A stretch of 38,253 nt of DNA from an uncultured Bacteroidales bacterium. Lineage in GTDB: Bacteria; Bacteroidota; Bacteroidia; Bacteroidales; Bacteroidaceae. Where the stretch lies: contig CALKIW010000181.1 of assembly GCA_937995875.1 (NCBI GenBank), positions 1 to 38,253 of the forward strand, read 5' to 3'. The notes under the pieces are model-generated. The model was not told the origin of the DNA. It made no database searches and saw only the letters and a program-made list of their open reading frames with translations. Position numbers and translations under genes: made by a program. Numbering within the stretch: the first letter of the stretch is position 1; each line of letters opens with the position of its first letter. Of the stretch, positions 22,827-32,765 are shown piece by piece.

Positions 22827-23804
22827 CTAATATTTCCTTTTCATCATTGCTTCGGCGTATGCCCTCAACTCATGTTTACGTGTATCGGGCACTGATACAA
22901 CATCCAAATAGCGTTTGCTCTCCTTAAAATAATATTGAATTTTCTGTTGTGCCAGCTTGTCGATCCCTATTTGATTGTACAGCTTGGTCATTGCATTAAC
23001 CTTTTCCCCACGATTGAAATTCTTGGCATCAACCCACTTGCGCAATTCTGCCCGTTGTTCATCGTTGGCTCGGTTAAATGCGTTGATGAGCATATATGTT
23101 TTCTTATTGGAAGTAATATCGCCGCCAATGGCTTTGCCAAACACCTTCTCATCTCCATACACGTCTAAATAATCATCTTGCAGTTGGAAAGCGAGACCTA
23201 TCTGTTCGCCAAACTTATAGAGGTTGTCGGCATCTTCGTCTGAAGCCCCTCCTAATATTGCGCCGATCTTTAAACCACAGGCAAGCAACACGCTGGTTTT
23301 CAAACGAATCATCTCTATGTATTCGTCTTCGCTAACATCGTTGCGGGTTTCAAAATCGATGTCATACTGCTGGCCTTCTCCTATTTCAAGGGCTGTTTCT
23401 GTAAACAGATTCAACACTTCTTTCAAATTATCGTTGAGACCGACAGCCATACGCTGATAGGCCAAAACAAGCATGGAGTCTCCTGAAAGTACCGCTTGGT
23501 TGTCATTCCACTTCTTGTGAACAGTTTCATGTCCACGACGCAGATCTGCATTGTCCATCAGGTCGTCGTGCAGCAGCGTATAGTTGTGATAGGTTTCCAA
23601 AGCAACAGCTTGCATCAGAATGTCAGCAGGCTCTTCCTTATACAGATTATACGCCAACAACATCAGAGTAGGGCGGATGCGTTTTCCCCCCATAGAGAGC
23701 ACATATTTCACGGGGTCGTAAAGGGTGGTCGGTTTCCTGTTGTAAGGTAGTTGTTCTATGAAATCATTAACCTTATGCAAAAGTTCTTCAGCAGTGTAAA
23801 TCAT
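22827..23804 (-). CDS. Polyprenyl diphosphate synthase
   Basis: 325 residues, a trans-type isoprenyl chain-elongating enzyme. The first aspartate-rich motif is DDLMD (80-84) in LLHDDLMDNADLRRG. The second is DDYLD (210-214) in FQLQDDYLDVYGD. KRIRP near residue 41 binds isopentenyl diphosphate. It makes a prenyl diphosphate, probably for menaquinone or carrier lipids. The product length cannot be fixed safely from sequence, so geranylgeranyl or longer is possible. It follows tonB by 38 bases and is followed at once by tatD on the same strand. Confidence 0.93.
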   Translation of the reverse strand: MIYTAEELLHKVNDFIEQLPYNRKPTTLYDPVKYVLSMGGKRIRPTLMLLAYNLYKEEPADILMQAVALETYHNYTLLHDDLMDNADLRRGHETVHKKWNDNQAVLSGDSMLVLAYQRMAVGLNDNLKEVLNLFTETALEIGEGQQYDIDFETRNDVSEDEYIEMIRLKTSVLLACGLKIGAILGGASDEDADNLYKFGEQIGLAFQLQDDYLDVYGDEKVFGKAIGGDITSNKKTYMLINAFNRANDEQRAELRKWVDAKNFNRGEKVNAMTKLYNQIGIDKLAQQKIQYYFKESKRYLDVVSVPDTRKHELRAYAEAMMKRKY

Positions 23805-23842
23805 GTTTTTTTATTATTTGTTCAAGTTGAGATTCGTACACT

Positions 23843-24547
23843 TTATATTTTAAAATTAATGGGAATGGCAAACATCGTGCGACACGGTTTTTTGCCAATC
23901 ATTCCCGGTTTCCACCTGGGCATCATTCTGATAACGCGCAAAGCTTCGTTATCAAGATAAGAATTTATGGATTTTTCTATCCTCGGATTAGCTATGGTAC
24001 CATCCTTGTTTACAATGAATGTCACCACCACTTTGCCTTCTATTCCTTGTTTCTGCGCAATGGTGGGGTAGCGGAGGTTTCGGGTGAGCCACTTCATAAA
24101 CTCTACCATACCACCCGGAAATTCGGGGAGTTGCTCTACAACACGCATCACATCGGCGTCGTTCTCGACAGTTGTCTGTGGCAATGCTTCTGTGATGTTG
24201 GCATCTTTGGTCAAGCCATCTCCCTCATCGATGGATAACTTACTGATTACAGGCGCGATTTTGTCAATGTGTTCGGTAGGGGTTTTAACTTCTTTTACAT
24301 TTTCCGTCAGCGATTTGGAAGCCGGTGCCGATGCAGCCGAAATCATATCCTTCATGTCTACTGCAGGCAGAAGCTCCATATCTTCTGACATATCTTCAAG
24401 AAGCTCTTCGCGGGCATCGGAGTCGGAAGCTTTTGTGGAAAATTCTAATCCGGTAAACAACAAGGCCAGAGCAGAAATCAGCCCAAGCAGAAATGCCTCT
24501 GTCCGGCGTCTTTCCAAATCGGCTCTTTCTACCTTCTTGATTTCCAT
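23843..24547 (-). CDS. tonB: Energy transducer TonB
   Basis: 234 residues. It has a short cytosolic N-terminus, one membrane anchor (about 18-36, AFLLGLISALALLFTGLEF) and a periplasmic linker (about 40-145) rich in Ser, Asp, Glu and Lys but not in Pro. The C-terminal TonB domain (about 150-234) has LPEFPGGMVEFMKWLTRNLRYP, GKVVVTFIVNKDGTI and the final RWKPGMIGKKPCRTMFAIPINFKI. It transmits ExbB/ExbD energy to outer-membrane receptors such as SusC-type and STN-type proteins at 30-35 kb. It is the first gene of the tonB - prenyl synthase - tatD group, with a TAAATTTG box on the minus strand just upstream. Confidence 0.95.
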   Translation of the reverse strand: MEIKKVERADLERRRTEAFLLGLISALALLFTGLEFSTKASDSDAREELLEDMSEDMELLPAVDMKDMISAASAPASKSLTENVKEVKTPTEHIDKIAPVISKLSIDEGDGLTKDANITEALPQTTVENDADVMRVVEQLPEFPGGMVEFMKWLTRNLRYPTIAQKQGIEGKVVVTFIVNKDGTIANPRIEKSINSYLDNEALRVIRMMPRWKPGMIGKKPCRTMFAIPINFKI

Positions 24548-24595
24548 ATTACAATATTCTTGCGCTGTTATCGTTTAATTAACGAATTCCTTTTG

Positions 24596-24633
24596 CAAAT
24601 TTACAGCAAATCTTGAAAAAAGGAGTAACTTTG
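24596..24633. promoter_or_regulatory. Divergent promoter boxes for tonB and porQ
   Basis: Minus strand: TAAATTTG (complement of 24596-24603) for tonB. Plus strand: TAACTTTG (24626-24633) for porQ. Both match TAnnTTTG; neither has a perfect -33 partner. The boxes are only about 30 bases apart, so the two genes may compete or be co-regulated. Confidence 0.5.
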
Positions 24634-24654
24634 TCGAATAATTAGATATTTTAA

Positions 24655-25605
24655 ATGAAAAAAGCCATTTTTGCTTTTCTCTTAACGCTTTTTGCCATTA
24701 CGGCTGCGGCACAGGTAGAGAGCCGGACGGAATACAACTTCCTGAGGCTGCCCGTGAGTGCTCATGCGGCGGCATTGGGCGGTGATAATATTACACTTAT
24801 AGAAGACGATGAAGCCCTGATTTTTCACAATCCCGCCCTGCTTTCTTCGGTAACCGACAAAACCATCAACCTGAATTATATGAACTATATGTCGGGAGTT
24901 AATACTGCCAGTGCGGCATTTAACAGAGTGGTGAAAGAACGGGCTTCGTGGGCGGTTTCCGGCCAGTTTGTAGACTATGGTAAGATGAAAGAAGTCGATG
25001 AGAACAATATTCAGACCGGAGAATTCAATGCCAAAGATATTTCCATAGCCGGATATTTTTCATATATGCTCACTAATCACATAGCAGGTGGAATTTCGTC
25101 GAAATTTATCATGTCTTATTTGGGAGGTTATCATTCTATAGGATTTGGTGTAGACCTCGGTCTCAACTATTACCATCCCGATACCGAATGGTCGCTTTCT
25201 TTCGTATTGAAAAATCTTGGCGGTCAGCTTAAGGCATACGATGACAACTATGAGAACATGCCTATCGATGTGCAGTTGGGCGTCAGCAAGCAGTTTAGCA
25301 GTTTTCCACTCCGTGTTTCGGCTACGCTTGTGGACTTGAACCACCTTGATTATAGCATTTCCAAGCATTTTGTGCTCGGTGCAGAACTTATGCTTTCGGA
25401 GAGTTTCTGGATTGGTGGAGGCTATAACTTCCGTCGTGCAAAAGAAATGAAAATATTATCTGCCGATGGCAATAAAAGCAATCATGGAGCAGGACTTTCG
25501 CTGGGAACAGGAATCAATTTGGAAAGGTTTAAACTTAATGTGGCATACGGCAAATATCATGTATCAAGCTCAAGCGTGGTGCTGAGCTTGTCCTATAGTC
25601 TGTAG
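24655..25605 (+). CDS. porQ: Type IX secretion system protein PorQ
   Basis: 316 residues. A signal peptide (about 1-19, ending ITAAAQ) is followed by an outer-membrane beta-barrel. The N-terminal block YNFLRLPVSAHAAALGGDNITL and HNPALL are typical of the PorQ/PorV-like (FadL-type) family. The chain has alternating strands and a C-terminal VSSSSVVLSLSYSL. PorQ belongs to the attachment complex that puts type IX cargo on the cell surface, with PorU, PorV and PorZ. It is followed by cmk 21 bases later, the same gene order as in Porphyromonas gingivalis. A second type IX gene, porE, lies 10 kb upstream. Confidence 0.9.
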   Translation: MKKAIFAFLLTLFAITAAAQVESRTEYNFLRLPVSAHAAALGGDNITLIEDDEALIFHNPALLSSVTDKTINLNYMNYMSGVNTASAAFNRVVKERASWAVSGQFVDYGKMKEVDENNIQTGEFNAKDISIAGYFSYMLTNHIAGGISSKFIMSYLGGYHSIGFGVDLGLNYYHPDTEWSLSFVLKNLGGQLKAYDDNYENMPIDVQLGVSKQFSSFPLRVSATLVDLNHLDYSISKHFVLGAELMLSESFWIGGGYNFRRAKEMKILSADGNKSNHGAGLSLGTGINLERFKLNVAYGKYHVSSSSVVLSLSYSL

Positions 25606-25626
25606 AATAACAAAAAGAAAATTGTC

Positions 25627-26319
25627 ATGCAGAAAATTACAATAGCCGTTGACGGCTTCTCCTCGTGTGGAAAGAGCACAATGGCCAAGGATTTGGCTAA
25701 AAAAATTGGATATGTGTATGTAGATACCGGAGCCATGTATCGTGCGGTAACACTTTTTGCCATGCGTAACAACCTTTTCAACGAGGATGGCAGTGTGAAG
25801 ATTCCGGAGCTGGAGTTGTGTTTGCCGAAAATCAACATCTCGTTTCAATTCAATTCGGAAACAGGCCGTCCCGACACTTATCTGAATGGAGAACTTGTTG
25901 AAAAAGAGATTCGGGGTATGGAGGTGAGTAATCATGTGAGCCCCATTGCCACTATCCCTTTCGTGCGTTCGGCAATGGTTGAACAGCAACAACAAATGGG
26001 GAAAGGCAAGGGAGTCGTGATGGATGGTCGTGACATTGGTACGACTGTGTTTCCTGATGCCGAACTGAAGATATTTGTCACTGCATCTGCCGAAGTACGC
26101 GCACAGAGGCGCTATGATGAATTACTGGAAAAAGGACAACCGGCCGATTTTGCCGATATACTGAAAAACGTACAGGAGCGCGACTATATCGATACGCATC
26201 GGGAGGTTTCTCCGCTCAAGAAAGCCGACGATGCCATAGAACTCGACAACAGTCACATGACTATCGAAGAGCAAAACAAATGGCTCATAAAACAATATGA
26301 ACGTGCTATACAAGGGTAA
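25627..26319 (+). CDS. cmk: Cytidylate kinase
   Basis: 230 residues, cytoplasmic. It phosphorylates CMP and dCMP to the diphosphates with ATP. The P-loop is GFSSCGKST (10-18), followed by a CMP-binding region YVDTGAMYRAVTLFA. The DGRDIGT segment and RRYDELLEKG lid are also typical, as is the C-terminal VQERDYIDTHREVSPLKKADDAIELD. The ATG is used with no alternative nearby. It is the second gene of a porQ-cmk pair and ends before a clear terminator at 26431. The ispH/lytB gene often found next in Bacteroidota is not here. Confidence 0.95.
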   Translation: MQKITIAVDGFSSCGKSTMAKDLAKKIGYVYVDTGAMYRAVTLFAMRNNLFNEDGSVKIPELELCLPKINISFQFNSETGRPDTYLNGELVEKEIRGMEVSNHVSPIATIPFVRSAMVEQQQQMGKGKGVVMDGRDIGTTVFPDAELKIFVTASAEVRAQRRYDELLEKGQPADFADILKNVQERDYIDTHREVSPLKKADDAIELDNSHMTIEEQNKWLIKQYERAIQG

Positions 26320-26430
26320 AGCAATAATCAGACTTACTGCTCTTATCTGACATCAGGCCAAATACTTTGGCAAACAAATTGTAAGGGGAGAGATTCATTT
26401 AACAAATGCCCTATGCTCCCTTAGTTTTAG

Positions 26431-26473
26431 AAAATGCTGTTCGACGCAATCAGTGATTCGTTCAGCATTTTTT
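26431..26473 (+). terminator. Terminator of porQ-cmk
   Basis: AAAATGCTG (26431-26439) pairs with CAGCATTTT (26463-26471). Inside the loop ACG/CGT and AATCA/TGATT can pair further. Six T follow from 26468. Confidence 0.75.
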
Positions 26474-26639
26474 GACGTCCATTTTATAGCTTATCCTGCT
26501 TCGACCGCAGCTTTACAATGTAAAAAACAATTACTGTTTTTTAGCATTTGTTCACAAATCTTCTGGAACAAAAAGGATTATGTTATGGGCTTTATCTTCA
26601 TCCCGTTCTACATGAAAAAAATGAAGATGTTGCGGTTAG

Positions 26640-26858
26640 CATCTTGTCGCAATGCGGTTAAGGTTTAATAGGAACTTGAAAGAGGCTTAGTGATAGTGCG
26701 ATCAGAGCCTTGTCGCAGTGCCGTTTGATATTCAACCGCAGATGATAAAATAGGGGGCACGAGGGTGTTTTTCTGTAATGTTCTGATTATCAACAATATG
26801 TTATTTTGCGTATATTTTGCTTATTTTGGGAGAACTTAAAATGTTTTTTGAATACGTA
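26640..26858 (-). repeat. Dispersed intergenic repeat, copy 2
   Basis: Inverted relative to copy 1 at 5296-5470. On the minus strand it carries, in the same order, CGTATT..AAAAA, TTGTTGATAATCAG (complement of 26783-26796) and AACGGCACT (complement of 26717-26725) followed by GCGACAAGG. A partial second unit TTAACCGCATTGCGACAAG lies about 60 bases further on. Confidence 0.6.
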
Positions 26859-26955
26859 AAATTTAAAATCCTGTTTGTCAATAAAAATACTATAATCCCA
26901 CAGACATTGAAATGTAGGTTATCTGTCTCTTATCCGGAGAAAACAGAAGTGATCA

Positions 26956-26993
26956 TAATGCCCCCAAACTCCTTATGGAGCATGGGGGCATTA
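26956..26993 (-). terminator. Hairpin downstream of the lipoprotein locus
   Basis: TAATGCCCCC (26956-26965) pairs with GGGGGCATTA (26984-26993), 10 bp. CTCC/GGAG forms an inner stem. It lies 54 bases past the end of the minus-strand lipoprotein pseudogene. Confidence 0.6.
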
Positions 26994-27009
26994 AACATTG
27001 TTTCTTAGG

Positions 27010-27028
27010 AAAAGGCTTTGAGCCTTTT
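27010..27028 (-). terminator. Short hairpin after the lipoprotein locus
   Basis: AAAAGGCT (27010-27017) pairs with AGCCTTTT (27021-27028) around a 3-base loop. It lies 19 bases after the stop, and a T-run follows in either direction. Confidence 0.6.
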
Positions 27029-27046
27029 TCTTATATGTCCTATCCG

Positions 27047-28322
27047 TTATTCCTTACGGGTGAAGGCGATACGGATAGGGAAAGATAGCATGACGGGATC
27101 ATCAGCCGAGTAGGCCATGTTATCGTAAGCATCTGCCCATGACATACCCCAATCACCGAGTGTAGTGTCGGTAGGTTTATACTCGTAGATGGTCATTATT
27201 AATTCTTCCTGATTGGTATTGTCATTATTTCTCATGAAGAATCCTACACGGTAGCTGTCTATCGTCTTGTCCGTAGGCGAAATATTGAGGTTTACATTCT
27301 CCATTTTCAAAACAGTGAGATCTACTTTTTTGGGTGGAAATCCACCTTTCTCCACCAGTCGTTCCGGCCGTGTGCCGATGTTGGTGGCAGTGCCTGCTGC
27401 AGTGAAATAGTTTTTCAGCTTGCCGCTGAAATGAGGCGTGAACTGATAATTTTTGTTGTTGCCCTTGAACGTAAAATAGTCGTTCTCCGGTGTTCCGGTA
27501 ATCAGGAGCGTATCAGATAGACCTGTACTATCATAGAGCCACCCACCATTCACGACTCCAGCAAACTTCCATGTACCGGAGAAATCGGAGGTCCCGGCGA
27601 TGTTGATAGTGAGCGTGGGATTGTTCCCGGATATGAGCGATTCGTTTTTGGCCATTCTCAATACTATCTTGTCGTGGCCCTCACGTTTTTAGCAGGTACT
27701 TTAGCGTCACTTGTCCCATGTTTTTTCCGGCAGGGAAAATGACTTTCTTGCCATTCACAAATTCAAAATCGATGTCTTCCACTGCCGTAGAAGCCTCATC
27801 CACTGCAATATCATATGCTGTAGTATCGGGGAAGAAGTAACGGGCACCTGTAGTTGTTTCCATCGTGATTTCAAAGCTCTTACGTATGGCCAGCTTGTCG
27901 TGGTTGCTGGCGAAGCTGTACACATTGGGACCGTTGAGCACTACTTGGATGTAGTCCATGAGCCCCAGACGTACACCGTCGGCATTGGCCAACGTCATGG
28001 TAGCACTTTTTGTCTTGCTCACCGACTTACGGCTAATAGTAACTTCAGCAGAGGAATCGCCTGCTTTAAACTCAAACCGGTTGGCCGATACGGAAATCTC
28101 CTCAGCCCCCTCACCCGTGAGGATGAAGGGTACGGAAAGATCGGCTTCAGCCGGAGAGGAAGAGACAATGCGCACCGTTGTGGTGGCACCCACGGAATTG
28201 TCTACTACACAGGTATTCTGAGAGAATCCCACGATAAACTTAGCCGTGTTGTCTTCTTTATCGGAACATGATGTGAGCCCCGCAAGGATCATCATGGCGA
28301 ATAATATAAAGAGTTTTCTCAT
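27047..28322 (-). pseudogene. Frameshifted surface lipoprotein of a SusC/D locus
   Basis: The gene starts with a lipoprotein signal (MRKLFILFAMMILAGLTSC, lipid-bearing C19). Its first frame (213 residues) ends at TGA 27681-27683, just past a run of five A (27686-27690, minus strand). Reading with one A fewer gives KREGHDKIVLRMAKNES and joins smoothly to a second frame that ends at 27047. The repaired chain is about 425 residues. The N-terminal half is a Calx-beta-like/BT_3987-type domain (DUF1735 pattern), and the C-terminal half is beta-rich and ends YMFP-like in FPIRIAFTRKE. Such proteins sit on the cell surface with SusD and bind glycans or proteins. The family name is tentative; the frameshift is read directly. 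Confidence 0.72.
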
Positions 28323-28360
28323 GTTTTGTAATTTTTATGAACGTATGAACGATAAATGAA

Positions 28361-28570
28361 CTATTGTGGAACATTGTTGTAATATTCATCGCGAATAGCG
28401 TCTACCTCTTCCTGTTCCTGACCGTTAAGCAGGGTGGGGTCGGGGCGACGATATGGCGAAGTGGAGACGTTGAAGCCCTCAAGAGGCACAACCTCATCTG
28501 AGTTGTCGCACGAGGTAAGCACCGCCATGGCCACGCATAGACTGAAGCCTAAATATATTATTTTTTTCAT
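28361..28570 (-). CDS. Small hypothetical lipoprotein
   Basis: 69 residues. It has a lipoprotein signal peptide with lipobox VLTSC (C21), followed by only 48 mature residues, acidic and Pro-rich (VSTSPYRRPDPTLLNGQEQEEVDAIRDE in part). It lies between the susD remnant and the larger lipoprotein, 34 bases after susD ends. I do not recognise a family. It may be an intact small subunit of the SusC/D complex or the start of a longer gene that lost its end; the next gene begins 38 bases downstream. Its neighbours are all damaged, so it may no longer work. Confidence 0.6.
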   Translation of the reverse strand: MKKIIYLGFSLCVAMAVLTSCDNSDEVVPLEGFNVSTSPYRRPDPTLLNGQEQEEVDAIRDEYYNNVPQ

Positions 28571-28604
28571 ATTGCGTAATGTTGAATTGTTGTTGTGTGT
28601 AAAA

Positions 28605-29982
28605 TCAGTATTCGAGCTCGGTATATCCGGGATTCTGAATCATTCCTTTAGTGGTGCGGATATCAACTTCGGGAATGGGCAGGGTGTACATATAATGGAA
28701 GTTAGTGTACTTCCGACCGTTGTATGCCACCCAATATTCCGGGCCACCATTTTGCTTGAGTTCAAAGAATCGGTCTCCTTCAAGGAAGAATTCTTTGTGG
28801 CGTTCGTTCAAGATGGCAGCCAGCAGCTTTGTTAAAGGTTTCCCGTCACAATCGGTTGTGATGAGATCTGACTTGGGGGCCTCAGGCAATGTTTCCATCG
28901 TGTAGGGCTTCACGCCGTCAATGCGAAGAGCACGCAACTCGTTGAGCGATTTCAAAGCTTCGTCTTGTTTGCCGAGATGATAATAACTTTCGGCTTCCAT
29001 GAACTTGAATTCGGCAGCACGTATTCCACAAAATATGGGCTTGATGCCTTGCCGTTTTTTGTTGATGCTGAAGGCATAGCGCACATCAGTGGTATCTTCT
29101 CCGTTTTGGAAACAGTCGATAAAGCGCTTGCTCACAGGACGAAATTTGACATTGCTGTTTTCAGTGTTGTATTCTGCATTTTGCGAGTCAAGACGATAGA
29201 GCATGATAAGATGATTGTTCATAGGTGTGAAGGGTTTGGCAATCATTTTTTATACTCTTCGCCCGAAAGCAATGGATGACTCTTAAGTAATTCCTGAGTC
29301 AGAGGTAGGCACTTGTCCCACTGTTCACTCCAGAAATAGAGACGGGCAAGGAACCCTTTAGCCACATCCTCTGTAAATCGGTAAATCTCGTCTGTGCAGT
29401 GATAGCTCAATGATTTTTTCAAGTCTGCTTCGATGAAATCGACAGTTGCCTGCATATTGCTACGGATGGGGCGGGCCTCCATGTCAAAGCGATCAACCAA
29501 GGGCATGCCCAACTGGCTGTCGTAATTGCCCTTGACCGGAGCCTCACAAAACAGGCGCAAGAGTTGAAGGTAGCTCGCAGCGCGCATGGCGTAAGCGGTG
29601 GCCAGCACATTGTTGGTCAGTTCGGTGCCTTCATCCTTCATTTCGTTGATGACGATGTTACAATCTCGGATTAAGCTGTAGAGGTCGGAATAGCTTACTC
29701 CTAACGTTCCCATATAATGCTTTAAATTACTACCGGATTACTCAGTGAGACAAGCTTCAAAATCATCGCAACCTGCCATTTCGAAGTCGATATTTTTATC
29801 AATGTCTAAAATGATAGGCGGGATATTTCCATTGTCAATTTCGTCGAGCCGATTGTGTATGAGTGCCGAAAACTCTTCTGCGGTCTTAGGCACTACCTTA
29901 CCGTATGGCTTCACATCGAGATAATCGTCGCACGATGTGAATAGCAGCACAACGGTGCAAGCCAAAAATATGATTTTTTCAT
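28605..29982 (-). pseudogene. SusD/RagB family lipoprotein, broken in three places
   Basis: Three open pieces together make one SusD-like protein of about 455 residues. (1) The ATG at 29982 is followed by six A (29974-29979); a seventh would give MKKIIFLACTVVLLFTSC, a lipoprotein signal that continues as CDDYLDVKPYG. (2) An in-frame TAA at 29738-29740 splits EACLTE from SGSNLKHYMGTLGVSYSDLY. (3) A run of six A at 29246-29251 causes a shift; a seventh would join GEEYKK to MIAKPFTP. The SusD fold is clear: TPR-like helices (ATAYAMRAASYLQLLRLFCEAP) and the C-terminal FMEAESYYHLGK, NERHKEFFLEGDRFFELKQ. SusD proteins cap SusC and bind glycan at the surface. This copy cannot be functional as read. 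Confidence 0.85.
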
Positions 29983-30047
29983 AATTGTTTTTTGTTTGTT
30001 ATCTTCGTCATTTTCCCTTGAAAAGGAGGAATAGACAGATGTGAAAA

Positions 30048-32450
30048 TTATAGTCCTACTGCTACACCGAAAGTAAATTGGCGTGCCAACGGGTAAACGG
30101 CTCCCGGAGTCTCCGGGTCGATACCGCTGTAGTTGGTGATAGTGAAAATATTGTTCATCGTGAACGATACGGCGAGCGAGCCCAGTCCCCATCGTTTGAT
30201 GAGGCTTTCGTTGAAGCCATAGCTGAGCGAGAGAGAGCTTAGCTTGCAGTAGGAAACGTTCTCGAGCATCGAGGCATTGGCGATGGTCTCCGATGATGTG
30301 ATGTAGTTTTTCAGTCCGATAAACTCACCGAACGCGTCAATGATGCGCGGATTGGCGTCAGTGCGTGGATTGGTAGGTGTCCAACGTTCGGTGGCATCCT
30401 TGCGCACATTGAGATGATTGACATACAAGTCGTTTATCTGTGCCGGTGGTGTTTCCACCGATGAGCTGCCAACACTAATGTAGTTTACAGGCGACTTGAT
30501 GTTGTTGATCTTTTTTCCGTTAATGGAGTAGCTACCGCCAAGGCTCAAGTTGAGTTGCTTGTAGCCGACACTCAGGCTATAGCCACCATTCCAGGGCGCA
30601 TTGCTAGTGCCGAGATAGAACAGATAGTTGGCATAGTTGTTACGATCTGCAGCCGTCTCAAACGAAACATCAGGGCGCCGCTCATAGGTGTAGATACCCA
30701 GTTGAGGATCGATGCCCTGCACCTTGCCACTGAAAATGCTACCGAGAGGATAGCCCTTGTGGACACCCGTAGACAGACCGCTTACTGAGGAATTGTAGTC
30801 TACCAACTTATTATAGTTGTAGGCGATGTTTGCGCTGGCCGTCCCCCGCCAGTCTTTAGTCTTGAGGAAGGTGCCCGTGAGTGAGAATTCCACTCCCGTG
30901 TTTTCCAGCGTCGACGTATTATAGGCTTGGTCTGAGAAGCCGGTGGTACGAGCAACCTTGACATTGGATACGGCATCGGTTGTACGGCGGTTATAGAATT
31001 CTCCCGTAAAGTGGAGTCTTTCGTTGAAGAATCCTGCATCCAGCGATAGCTTCCAGTCACGTGTTTTCTCCCAACGAAGTTTGGGGTTGGGTGGATTTTT
31101 GATAACGCCAATGCGATAACTGCATTCATCCGTTTGACGCAGTCTTCCAAGATAGTCCATGATGAGCTTAGGCGACACACTCTTGTTGATATTGCCAGTG
31201 TAGCCAAAAGAAGACCGCAATGATAGGCTGCTCATCCATTTTTTCAGCGGCTCAAAGAACTTTTCTTGGTCTATATTCCATGCCAGTCCGAGTGACCCGG
31301 TGGGATTGAACTGTTGGTCGTTTCCAAAGTTGTTGCTGCCATCGGTACGTGCCGTGAAGCTTAGGATGTAGCGTTTGAGCAGCACATAGTCGAGCGAGAA
31401 GTAGAACGAGGCAAATTTATCTTCAACAATACTCTGTCCCGAAAGCCCATCAACAATGCTGGCATATCGTTGTAGCTTTTCATAATCAACTGATGTGTCT
31501 TCAGGATATATTGGAATAGCCGAGTTTCCCGTCACTGGGTCATAGCCATAACGTTTGGTAAAAATACTTTTGGCATACTGTCCACGAATTTCCGATCCGA
31601 GAAGTGTGCTGATGTAGTGAATATCGTTGAACGTATTGAAATAGTGTAGCTGCCCACGCAGGTTGTAACTGCGATTATAGGTAGAGCTCTGCATGATGTT
31701 GCTGTAGGTGCGCTTTGAGGTAAATGGATCATCAAACGGGCGATCTTGCCATGCGGCGTAGGTGTCTTTACCGTTAAAATTGTCAGAGTTGTCAGTGACA
31801 TAGCTGAAAGATGCTAAACCCTCGAAACTGAGATTCTCAAGAATATTGACGCTCATGTTGCCAATAAGGGTGAGGTTGAAGTTGTTGTCCTTCAACGAGG
31901 TGTGATCCATTTCGCGCATGAGATTGAAACCAACTTCAGGTAAAGGTAAATCCAAACCTCCATTGGCAGACCGGATAGAATAATATGTTCTATCGGCCGA
32001 GTAACTGCCATCATCATTGTAAGGACGCTCGTAGGGATTGGCAAAATAAGCATATTTAAAGGGATCGACGCTTCCGGAGCTTCCGCGTGACCGTTGCCAT
32101 CCCATGTCGGCAGCTAGTCCCATTTTTACCCTCTTGTTGGGTTTGATGTCAATTTTCGAAGCGATGCTGTAGCGGTCATATTCGCTTTTCTTCACCAAAC
32201 CATTGTTTTTGCTGTAGCCCAAACTGATATAATAGGTGCTTTTCTCTGATCCACCCGACAGTGAGAGGTTGTGGCTCTGCGAAACAGAGTTACGGAAAAG
32301 CTCATCAAACCAGTTGGTGGAGTGCTGTCCAGGTCGTTCTATTTCTGCGTCTTGTTCCTCCTTTGACAGCCCGGCATACTTGCCGTAGCCAGAGCGAATC
32401 ATACCAACGACACCTACAACGGGATATCTGTTGCCACTCTCGAAGTTTTT
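30048..32450 (-). pseudogene. SusC/RagA TonB-dependent receptor lacking its N-terminus
   Basis: The open frame from ATG 32402 (784 residues) is a SusC-type beta-barrel: WFDELFRNSVSQSHNLSLSGGSEKSTYYISLGY at the start, FTARTDGSNNFGN in the middle and a C-terminal strand ending in FTFGVAVGL. The signal peptide, carboxypeptidase-like domain and plug, about 200-250 residues, are missing. The frame stays open upstream to about 32499, but SusC resemblance fades near a run of nine T at 32446-32454. Only some 310 bases separate it from the next gene, too few for the lost part. The barrel alone could not work. It lies upstream of the broken susD and lipoprotein genes as a decaying polysaccharide-utilisation locus. 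Confidence 0.85.
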
Positions 32451-32765
32451 TTTTGGAAAATTCGGTCCAAATATTCTGAATAGCTTAAAATGAGCGATTT
32501 ATGAGTGTTTCATCTCAATAGAGGTAATGATTTGGCAATAGTTCCAACTTCTGCATTATGTATAAGTTTGCTTGTCAAACAACTCTTTTCGTTTGCAACA
32601 ATACAACAATTTATTGGATACACAAAAAAATGCATGTTTTTTAACGATTGATATTGATAAGTGAAAATTCTGTGGATGAACATCTCAGTTAATAATTCCT
32701 GAGATATTCATCACACAGAACTTGGATATTGTATTTTAGAGGTTGATTTGTAAACCTATATTTTT
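32451..32765. other. Intergenic region between the two receptor genes
   Basis: About 315 bases, AT-rich, without a gene. It holds the hairpin at 32671-32717 and, near 32446, the point where SusC similarity stops. A TTGTTGTATTGTTG stretch on the minus strand is only a weak promoter candidate. Confidence 0.5.
32671..32717 (-). terminator. Hairpin after the STN receptor gene
   Basis: TGTG/CACA, GATGAA/TTCATC and ATCTCAG/CTGAGAT pair in order, with one bulge and one mismatch, around a 10-base loop. It lies about 50 bases past the stop of the receptor on the minus strand. No T-run follows. Confidence 0.6.

Larger units (their letters stand above)
26320..27046. other. Gene-free region with terminators and a dispersed repeat
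   Basis: About 730 bases without a credible gene. In order it holds the cmk terminator (26431-26473), repeat copy 2 (about 26640-26858) and two hairpins serving the lipoprotein locus from the right (26956-26993 and 27010-27028). Short open frames here lack start context. Confidence 0.6.

Noticed and set aside
26453..27008. Two plus-strand frames of 71 and 63 codons
   Set aside because: They lie in terminator and repeat DNA, lack a promoter or start context, and resemble no family.
27047..29982. Explaining all frameshifts as sequencing error
   Set aside because: A-runs of equal or greater length elsewhere (for example inside and near rsmF) cause no shifts, and a nonsense codon and a large truncation occur in the same locus.
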